DNA of 6,358 nucleotides, from the NCBI GenBank assembly GCA_023253795.1, contig JALRFG010000115.1, forward strand, positions 1-6,358, given 5' to 3'. Made by a program: the position numbers and the translations under genes. Every line of letters begins with the position of its first letter. The first letter of the stretch is position 1. Of the stretch, positions 1-6,134 are shown in pieces. Under the pieces are notes generated by a model. It had not been told where the DNA came from, searched no databases, and worked only from the letters and a program-made list of their open reading frames with translations. The stretch is from Methylocystis sp. GTDB lineage: Bacteria > Pseudomonadota > Alphaproteobacteria > Rhizobiales > Beijerinckiaceae.

Positions 1-1506
1 GTTGCGGACAAATGGCTGGGCTGGAACGAAAAGGCCGGCAAGGACGCGCCGGATCATCGCGCCTGGTGGCGGATTTTTCGTGATCCGATCCTGAACAAGC
101 TGATCGATCTCGCCTGCGAACAGAACCTCACCTTGATGAGCGCCGGCACGCGGGTTCTGCAAGCCCGCGCACAACTCGGCGTCGCCGTCGGCGAACTCTT
201 TCCGCAGTCGCAGATCGGGCAGGGCGGCGTGAGAAACCAGCGGATGAGTCAGGCGGTGCCTCTGGGCGCTGGCGGCGCTCAGAATTCGCTCCATACATTT
301 TGGCTTGATACTCTGAACATGCAGGCCGCGTGGGAAGTGGATATTTGGGGCAGGATAAGACGCGGCGTTGAATCTGCCGACGCCACCTATCTGTCCTCGA
401 TCGCCTCCTATGACGATGTGCTCGTAACGCTTCTGGGCGACGTCGCGTCAACCTACATCAGCATCAGAGTGCTTGAAAAACAGATCGCGATCGCAAGAGC
501 CAATATTACGCGTCAGCGGGAAGTCGTGCGCATCGCCCGGGATCGCTATGAAGGTGGCGCGGAAACGCTCCTTGATGTCCATCAGGCTGAAAATATTTTA
601 GCCAATACGGAATCTTCTGTTCCGCGTCTGCAAATACAATTGAATATGGGCTTAAACGCCTTGCGGGTCTTGCTGGGCATGCCGCCGCAATCGCTGGATT
701 TTCTCCTGGCGCGTTCAACGGCAAAAATTCCCATGCCACAGGGAAAAGTCTCGTTTGGAGCGCCAGCGGATTTATTGCGTCGTCGACCGGATATTCATGC
801 CGCTGAATTACGCGCCGTAGCGCAAAGCGCCCAGATTGGCGTCGCCAAGGGTGAGTTGTTGCCGGCGATCAGCATTACCGGAAGCTTTGGCGGCCTTGCC
901 AGTGATACCTATGGGCACAACCTTGGAGAGGTTGTGTCGCCGGTCGGACGTGCGTTTGGCATTGGCCCGTCCTTCAAATGGAATTTGCTGAATTACGGAC
1001 AAATCACCAACAATGTTCGACTACAGGACGCCAAGCTTCAGCAATATCTCATCGACTATCAAAGCGCTGTGCTCAAGGCTCAGCAGGAAGTCGAGAATGG
1101 AATCTACACTTATCGGCTCTCCAGAACAGAAGCCGGCTTTCTGCAAAATGGCGTGACTGAAGCACAAGCCGCCGTGAAGATCGCTTTGCTGGAATATAAA
1201 GAAGGCACAAGAGATTTCACGACAATGCTCAACGCCCAGCAATATCTCTACAATACGGAAACGAGTTACGCGGCGGCGGCTGGCAATGTGTCCAAAGGCC
1301 TCGTCACGGTTTACCGCTCGCTCGGCGGCGGCTGGCAAATTCGTGAGGGCAAACCCTTTGTGCCGGAAACGGTCGCGCGGGAAATGATCTCCCGGACGGA
1401 CTGGGGAGCCATCATGGCGCCCGATGGCCCGCGTCCAATGCAAACAACAGATGAATTACCAGCACCCGAAAATGTTGGTCCGCTGATCCGCTGGCCGGAT
1501 TGGTGA
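1..1506 (+). CDS. RND efflux outer-membrane factor, TolC/NodT (OprM-like) family, 5'-truncated
   Basis: This is the outer-membrane exit duct of a tripartite efflux pump: a trimeric beta-barrel with a long periplasmic alpha-barrel. The frame is open from the first base to TGA at 1504-1506, giving 501 visible residues. The start, signal peptide and any lipidation cysteine lie upstream; roughly 40-60 residues are probably missing by comparison with the family (inference). Family marks, numbered from the first visible codon, are the N-terminal WWRIFRDP block (22-29), the linker between structural repeats with DLLRRRPDI (257-265), and the closing LGGGW (441-445). The two repeats each contain a matching segment, GVAVGELFP (60-68) and GVAKGELLP (280-288), as expected from the tandem duplication known in TolC proteins. 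A 56-residue tail follows LGGGW, longer than in OprM. The TTG/ATG codons near 133-138 are internal, because the conserved WWRIFRDP block lies upstream of them. The gene is first in the operon, ahead of the adaptor. Family assignment is firm; the substrate is unknown. Confidence 0.95.
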   Translation, partial: VADKWLGWNEKAGKDAPDHRAWWRIFRDPILNKLIDLACEQNLTLMSAGTRVLQARAQLGVAVGELFPQSQIGQGGVRNQRMSQAVPLGAGGAQNSLHTFWLDTLNMQAAWEVDIWGRIRRGVESADATYLSSIASYDDVLVTLLGDVASTYISIRVLEKQIAIARANITRQREVVRIARDRYEGGAETLLDVHQAENILANTESSVPRLQIQLNMGLNALRVLLGMPPQSLDFLLARSTAKIPMPQGKVSFGAPADLLRRRPDIHAAELRAVAQSAQIGVAKGELLPAISITGSFGGLASDTYGHNLGEVVSPVGRAFGIGPSFKWNLLNYGQITNNVRLQDAKLQQYLIDYQSAVLKAQQEVENGIYTYRLSRTEAGFLQNGVTEAQAAVKIALLEYKEGTRDFTTMLNAQQYLYNTETSYAAAAGNVSKGLVTVYRSLGGGWQIREGKPFVPETVAREMISRTDWGAIMAPDGPRPMQTTDELPAPENVGPLIRWPDW

Positions 1507-1515
1507 GCTTGAAAC

Positions 1516-1519
1516 AGGA
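1516..1519 (+). promoter_or_regulatory. Shine-Dalgarno sequence deciding the adaptor start
   Basis: AGGA lies directly against the first possible ATG (1520), which is too close for initiation there. It sits 9 bases before the in-frame ATG at 1529, a usual distance. This favours 1529 as the start of the adaptor gene. It is a short motif, so the support is moderate. Confidence 0.55.
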
Positions 1520-1528
1520 ATGTTGCGC

Positions 1529-2812
1529 ATGAATGTCAGGCGGATCACGCGGATTTCCGGAAGCGATGCGACGCATATGCGCGCCATCGCTTGCGCATGG
1601 CTGATTTGTGCGCTGGTTCTTGCAATCATAACGCCCTTTGGCGTCGCCACAGCAGACGCCGCGCCCAGCGGACGTTCACTTGCGCGTTCCGAGAAGCGAC
1701 AGCAGATCGCCGCCGCTTCGGATGACCGGAAGAACCCGGCTACCACCGCCGCCAAATCCGATGCGCCGGAAGCGCCAACCATCCTCGTCGCTTTGCCCAG
1801 AAAGCAGAAGGTCGACGAATATGTTGAATTAACCGGCAACGCCCAATCGCCCAATCATGTCGATCTCGTCGCCAGAGTTGAAGGCTATCTTGAAAAGGTT
1901 CACTTCAAGGACGGTCAGGTCGTCAAGAAAGGCGATTTGCTCTTCACCATTCAACAGGAGCAATACAAGGCGCAGTTAGTGCAAACTCAGGCGCAGATCG
2001 CAGCCGAGCAGGCGGCGCTTGAGTGGGCGCGGATTGAGGCCGCACGATACGCCAGCCTCAGAGAGAAAGGCGCCGCAAGACAAACCACCGTTGATAGATG
2101 GGTTTATGAGTCAAAGAAATCCGAAGCCAATATCGCGGGTCTGCGCGCGCAGGAAGAAATCGCCAAGCTCAATTTGAGCTACACGGAAGTCCGCGCCCCC
2201 TTCGATGGGCTGATGAGCAACACCTATCTTTATCCGGGCGCCATGGTGGGCGGCGCCGGACAACGCTCAGTTCTGGCTGAAATTTTGCAGATCAATCCGA
2301 TCTACGCCGTCGCCAATCTGAGCGAGCAGGAAGTGCTCTCAATCCGCAAAAATATCGGGCCGATCAATTATGCGACTTTGATGAACATCCCGATCGATGT
2401 TGGCGTCGCAGACAGCAACACCTTTCCCTATCATGGCCATCTGCAATATGTGGCCCCGGCGATCGACACCAAAACAGGCACACTGTTTCTGAGAGGCGTG
2501 CTCGACAATCCGGATCGCGCTATTCTGCCGGGCTTTTTTCTGCGCATCCGCATCCCCAAAGGCAAGTCGAACCCCGGCGCGTTGCTGGCGCCGGATCGCG
2601 CGATCCTGACGGACCAGACCGGTCGTTATGTGCTCGTGGTGAACGCCGACAATATTGTCGAAAAACGCACAGTGCGCCTCGGCGAGCTGGTCGACGATCT
2701 GCGCGTGATCAATTCGGGACTTGGCCCCGATGATCGCGTGGTCGTGGGCGATATCTGGCTGGCTGCCCCCGGCGCCAAGGTCAATCCCAAACTCGTGGCC
2801 GTAGACGAGTAA
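1529..2812 (+). CDS. RND efflux periplasmic adaptor (membrane fusion protein), AcrA/MexE-like
   Basis: This adaptor links the inner-membrane transporter to the outer-membrane duct. It has 427 residues from ATG 1529. In-frame ATGs at 1520 and 1577 are alternatives; 1577 would give a compact signal peptide beginning MRAIACAW. Numbered from 1529, there is a hydrophobic stretch at about 21-40 and a likely signal peptidase I site after ADA (44). No lipobox cysteine is visible, so the protein is probably soluble rather than lipidated like AcrA. A low-complexity linker (about 45-83) precedes the barrel-sandwich (lipoyl) domain. Its first half includes GYLEKVHFKDGQVVKKGD (119-136), and the second half starts at LSYTEVRAPFDG (216-227). 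An alpha-helical hairpin of about 70 residues lies between the halves. The beta-barrel (about 247-342) and membrane-proximal domain (about 350-420) follow. At the hairpin tip the Arg and Leu of the RLS motif are present (R173, L177), but the Ser position reads Arg (R184). The gene sits about 22 bases after the outer-membrane factor and 12 before the transporter, consistent with one operon. Confidence 0.95.
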   Translation: MNVRRITRISGSDATHMRAIACAWLICALVLAIITPFGVATADAAPSGRSLARSEKRQQIAAASDDRKNPATTAAKSDAPEAPTILVALPRKQKVDEYVELTGNAQSPNHVDLVARVEGYLEKVHFKDGQVVKKGDLLFTIQQEQYKAQLVQTQAQIAAEQAALEWARIEAARYASLREKGAARQTTVDRWVYESKKSEANIAGLRAQEEIAKLNLSYTEVRAPFDGLMSNTYLYPGAMVGGAGQRSVLAEILQINPIYAVANLSEQEVLSIRKNIGPINYATLMNIPIDVGVADSNTFPYHGHLQYVAPAIDTKTGTLFLRGVLDNPDRAILPGFFLRIRIPKGKSNPGALLAPDRAILTDQTGRYVLVVNADNIVEKRTVRLGELVDDLRVINSGLGPDDRVVVGDIWLAAPGAKVNPKLVAVDE

Positions 2813-2815
2813 GGA
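2811..2815 (+). promoter_or_regulatory. Shine-Dalgarno sequence of the RND transporter gene
   Basis: AAGGA overlaps the TAA stop codon of the adaptor gene (2810-2812) and sits 9 bases before ATG 2825. The overlap of stop codon and ribosome binding site suggests that translation of transporter and adaptor is closely linked (inference). Confidence 0.75.
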
Positions 2816-2824
2816 CCCCGACTG

Positions 2825-5800
2825 ATGCTGTCTAAATTTTTCATCGAGCGCCCGGTTCTCGCCAACGTCATGTCGATCGTGCTGGTGGTGCTCGGCATCG
2901 TTGCGGTTTTCAGCCTGCCGGTTTCTCAATATCCCAATATTGTTCCGCCCACCGTGATGGTGACGGCGCGCTATCCCGGCGCCAGCCCGCAAACCATCGT
3001 CGATACGGTGGCGCTGCCGATCGAGCTGCAGGTCAATGGCGTCGACGGCATGTTGTATATGCAGTCGACCGCTGCGGCAGACGGCACCTATCAGCTCATC
3101 GTCACATTCAAGATCGGCGTCGATCCGGATCAGGCGCAGGTGCGCGTCCAAAATCGCGTCTCGAATGCGCTGGCCCAGTTACCCCAAGCCGTGCAGGCGC
3201 AGGGCGTGACGGTGATGAAGCGTTCGACGGCGATGCTGGAGGTGATCACGCTGGAATCGCCCGGCGCGACCTATGACTCGTCATTCCTGAGCAATTACGC
3301 CACAATTAACCTCGTCAATGAGCTGGCGCGTCTACCCGGCGTCGCCAATGTGACAGTGTTTGGCGCCTCCAAATACGCCATGCGCGTATGGATGGATCCG
3401 CGCAAGCTCTACTCCTTCGGGCTCGTGCCGCAGGATGTGATCAAGGCGATCACCCAGCAAAGCCAGCTTGTCGCGGCCGGGCAGGCGGGCATGCCGCCGG
3501 CCCCGGCCGATCAGAACTTTCAATACACGGTCGATATTCTTTCGCGGTTTGATGATCCGGCCCAATTCTCCGAAATCATCGTCAAGGCGCAGAACACTGA
3601 TGGCGGCCGGCTGGTCAGAATTAAGGATATCGCCCGCGTCGAGCTCGGTTCGCAGACCTATTCGCAGCAATGCAAGATCAACGACAGGCCCGCGGGATGC
3701 ATCTCCATCTTCCAGACGCCGGAAGCCAACTCGCTGCAGGTCGGCAGGTCTGTCGAAAAGAAGATGGCGGAGCTGGCGCAGCGCTTCCCCAAGGATATGC
3801 AGTATCGCATCCCGTTCGATACGACCATTTTCATTAATGAGTCGATCAATGAGGTGTATCACACCCTCTATGAGGCCGGCTTTCTGGTGCTGGTCGTCAT
3901 TCTGATTTTTCTGCAAAACTTCCGCGCCACGCTTGTGCCGGCGACAACCGTTCCCGTCACGATTATCGGCACCTTTGTCGGCATGTATGCGCTGGGCTAT
4001 TCGGTGAACCTTTCGACGCTGTTTGGCGTTGTTCTGGCCATTGGCATTGTCGTTGACGACGCCATCGTGATCGTCGAGGCCGTCAGTAAATATATCGAGG
4101 AGGGGCTCAGCCCACATGACGCTTCCGTGCGCGCCATGGGTGAGCTCTTCGGTCCAATCATCGGCATCACGCTGGTGCTGATGGCGGTGTTTCTGCCGGC
4201 GGCTTTTCTGCCCGGCCTCACCGGAAAAATGCTGGCGCAATTTGCGGTGGTCATCGCCACAACCGCGCTGATCAGCGCGCTGAACGCCGCCACACTGAAG
4301 CCGACACAATGCGCGCTCTGGCTCGAGGCTCCCGTTCCGCTTGAGAAGCGCAACGCCTTCTATAGAGCCTTCAACAATGCCTATGATTATTGCGAAAAAT
4401 ATTACGTCAGATTCGTCACCTGGACAGTGTCGCGCGCACGGATGGTCGTCATCATTGGCCTGATTGTTTCGCTCATTGGCATTTTCGGCATCGGTCGGCT
4501 CCCCACAGCCTTTATTCCCATCGAGGATCAAGGCTATGGCATCTCAGCTGTACAACTGCCGGAAGGCGCCACATTGGGACGAACGGTCGATGCGCTGAGC
4601 CATGCGACGGAACTGTCGCTTCATACGCCAGGCGTAAAAGATGTTGTGACCATCGCCGGCATCTCGGTGGTTGAGAACAACGCCATTCGCTCAAATGTTG
4701 GCGTCAATTTCGTGATCTTCGATGACTTCGCCGAGCGACACAAACATAAAGGTCAGGATCTGCTCAGCCTGATGACCGGCCTGCAGAAGAAGTTAAACAC
4801 CTTACCGGACGGACGCGGATTAATGTTTCCGCCGCCGCCCATTCAGGGCATTGGCAACGCCGGCGGCTTTCAGATGCAGGTGAATTTGCTGGGCGGTAGT
4901 TTCGATTACGCCAAGCTGGGACGCGCCACCGACGCCATGATGGATAGCGCGAAACGTGATCCATCCCTGCAACGCATCAATACAACCTACAAACCCTATG
5001 CGCCGCATGTCGAATTATCGATTGACCGAGTGCAGACGGAATCCCTGAAAGTCTCTGTAGGCGACGTGCTTGCCACGCTCACCTCCTATGTCGGCTCCAG
5101 CTATGTGAACCAGTTTAATAAATATGGACAGGTTCTTCAGGTCTATGTTCAGGCGGATTCGCAATATCGCCTGCAGCCGGAGGATTTGCTCAAACTTTAT
5201 GTCCGCAGCCAGGATGGGAAAATGGTTCCCATCGAAACGCTCGCCCATCTTGCGCCCTCCAGCGCGCCGGCGCTGATCACGCTTTATAATCTCTATCCCT
5301 CGGCGATTGTTGTCGGCGGACCTGCCAAGGGTTTCAGCTCCGGCGACGCCATGCATGAAATGGAATCCATCGCGGCGAAAACCTTGCCCAAGGATGTTGG
5401 CTATGAGTGGACGACCATGGCCTATCAGGAGAAGATCACCGGCAATTTACTCTATTACGCTTTCGCCCTGTCGGTGTTGCTGGTCTATCTCGTTCTGGCC
5501 GCACAATATGAAAGCTGGATTTTGCCGATCGCCGTCATCTCTGTCGTTCCGCTCGGGCTCGTTGGGCCGGCGCTGACCCTGACTGCTGTTGGCGTTGACA
5601 ACAATCTCTATGTCCAGATCGGACTCATGCTGTTGATCGCGCTCTCGGCGAAGAACGGCATTCTGATTGTCGAGGTTGCGCGCGAGCTGCGTCTGCTGCA
5701 CGGCAAGCCTATTATAGAGGCGGCGATCGGGGCGGCGCGCACCCGTTTCCGTCCCATTCTGATGACGTCAATCGCTTTCATCCTCGGCGTCGTGCCGCTG

Positions 5801-5983
5801 GTGATCGCGTCCGGGGCAGGGGCCAATGCGCGACGCTCGCTTGGCATGAGCGTATTCACCGGCATGATCTCCTCAACCTGCCTGGCGGTTGTGCTTGTTC
5901 CGGCGTTTTTCGTTCTGCTGCAGACATGGGATGAGAAGCGCAAGAAGGTAAAAGGTAACGCAACGCCGGCGGCGCATCACTGA
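2825..5983 (+). CDS. RND efflux transporter, HAE1 family (AcrB/MexF-like inner-membrane pump subunit)
   Basis: This proton-driven transporter of 1052 residues, a normal HAE1 length, works as a homotrimer in the inner membrane. The N-terminus MLSKFFIERPVLANV is typical and starts helix 1 (about 10-30). The first large periplasmic loop (about 35-345) carries porter and docking parts. Helices 2-6 span about 351-495, helix 7 about 540-558, the second periplasmic loop about 561-873, and helices 8-12 about 875-1035. The proton relay is intact: D411 and D412 in helix 4 (AcrB D407/D408), K943 (K940), R974 (R971) and T981 (T978). The distal binding pocket is less aromatic than AcrB by my hand alignment: M137 replaces F136, F331 replaces Y327, and the loop matching F610/F615/F617 is aliphatic. 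F179 (F178) and F629 (F628) remain. C283 and C292 lie in the first periplasmic loop. The short basic tail ends in His-His. This is the last gene of the operon, 12 bases after the adaptor. The family is certain; the substrate range is not. Confidence 0.97.
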   Translation: MLSKFFIERPVLANVMSIVLVVLGIVAVFSLPVSQYPNIVPPTVMVTARYPGASPQTIVDTVALPIELQVNGVDGMLYMQSTAAADGTYQLIVTFKIGVDPDQAQVRVQNRVSNALAQLPQAVQAQGVTVMKRSTAMLEVITLESPGATYDSSFLSNYATINLVNELARLPGVANVTVFGASKYAMRVWMDPRKLYSFGLVPQDVIKAITQQSQLVAAGQAGMPPAPADQNFQYTVDILSRFDDPAQFSEIIVKAQNTDGGRLVRIKDIARVELGSQTYSQQCKINDRPAGCISIFQTPEANSLQVGRSVEKKMAELAQRFPKDMQYRIPFDTTIFINESINEVYHTLYEAGFLVLVVILIFLQNFRATLVPATTVPVTIIGTFVGMYALGYSVNLSTLFGVVLAIGIVVDDAIVIVEAVSKYIEEGLSPHDASVRAMGELFGPIIGITLVLMAVFLPAAFLPGLTGKMLAQFAVVIATTALISALNAATLKPTQCALWLEAPVPLEKRNAFYRAFNNAYDYCEKYYVRFVTWTVSRARMVVIIGLIVSLIGIFGIGRLPTAFIPIEDQGYGISAVQLPEGATLGRTVDALSHATELSLHTPGVKDVVTIAGISVVENNAIRSNVGVNFVIFDDFAERHKHKGQDLLSLMTGLQKKLNTLPDGRGLMFPPPPIQGIGNAGGFQMQVNLLGGSFDYAKLGRATDAMMDSAKRDPSLQRINTTYKPYAPHVELSIDRVQTESLKVSVGDVLATLTSYVGSSYVNQFNKYGQVLQVYVQADSQYRLQPEDLLKLYVRSQDGKMVPIETLAHLAPSSAPALITLYNLYPSAIVVGGPAKGFSSGDAMHEMESIAAKTLPKDVGYEWTTMAYQEKITGNLLYYAFALSVLLVYLVLAAQYESWILPIAVISVVPLGLVGPALTLTAVGVDNNLYVQIGLMLLIALSAKNGILIVEVARELRLLHGKPIIEAAIGAARTRFRPILMTSIAFILGVVPLVIASGAGANARRSLGMSVFTGMISSTCLAVVLVPAFFVLLQTWDEKRKKVKGNATPAAHH

Positions 5984-6048
5984 CCGCCTGACGGCGACAA
6001 AGCCTTCTTATTGATCCGCTTCCGTTGTACGTAAAAGCAACGCCGGCG
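5960..6048. repeat. 12-bp direct repeat pair around the 3' end of the RND gene
   Basis: GCAACGCCGGCG occurs at 5960-5971, inside the last codons of the transporter gene, and again at 6037-6048 in the intergenic region. The copies are 77 bases apart, start to start. Each contains the 8-base palindrome CGCCGGCG. No function is evident, and in GC-rich DNA this may be chance. Confidence 0.35.
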
Positions 6049-6075
6049 TGACCTGAACAGGCACAACGCTAAAAT

Positions 6076-6116
6076 AAAAAAAAAGCCGACGGTTTTGAAT
6101 AACCGTCGGCTTTTAT
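6076..6116. terminator. Bidirectional intrinsic terminator between convergent genes
   Basis: A perfect 10-bp stem, GCCGACGGTT (6085-6094) with AACCGTCGGC (6101-6110), closes a 6-base loop TTGAAT. The flanking AAAA (6081-6084) and TTTT (6111-6114) can extend the stem to 14 bp. Read on the plus strand, the hairpin is followed by TTTTAT. Read on the minus strand, it is followed by nine consecutive Ts (complement of 6076-6084). It therefore fits both the efflux operon, which ends about 100 bases upstream, and the minus-strand gene, whose stop codon is about 20 bases away. The longer T-run suggests it is stronger for the minus-strand gene (inference). Confidence 0.93.
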
Positions 6117-6134
6117 CGCAGTAGTTTACGCTTT

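Noticed and set aside
1021..1443. 140-residue minus-strand frame inside the outer-membrane factor gene
   Set aside because: It is antisense to conserved TolC-family sequence and shows no coherent protein features.
133..1506. Outer-membrane factor starting at TTG 133
   Set aside because: The conserved WWRIFRDP block is encoded upstream in the same frame, so the gene runs in from outside the window.
2339..3151. 270-residue open frame on the minus strand across the adaptor-transporter junction
   Set aside because: It is antisense to two real genes, has the same His/Arg/Asp-rich shadow composition, and shows no recognisable domain.
3332..4531. 399-residue open frame on the minus strand inside the RND gene
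   Set aside because: It lies antisense to a strongly conserved transporter. Its translation is rich in His, Arg, Asp and Gln with no domain pattern, typical of the shadow of a GC-rich coding strand.
5985..5996. Small inverted repeat just after the RND stop codon as a terminator
   Set aside because: The stem is only 4 bp with a 4-base loop and no T-run follows. The strong hairpin at 6085-6110 is the better terminator.
6023..6042. Inverted repeat CGTTG/CAACG in the intergenic region as an operator
   Set aside because: The arms are only 5 bases and do not extend; this is within chance for the region, and no regulator is nearby.
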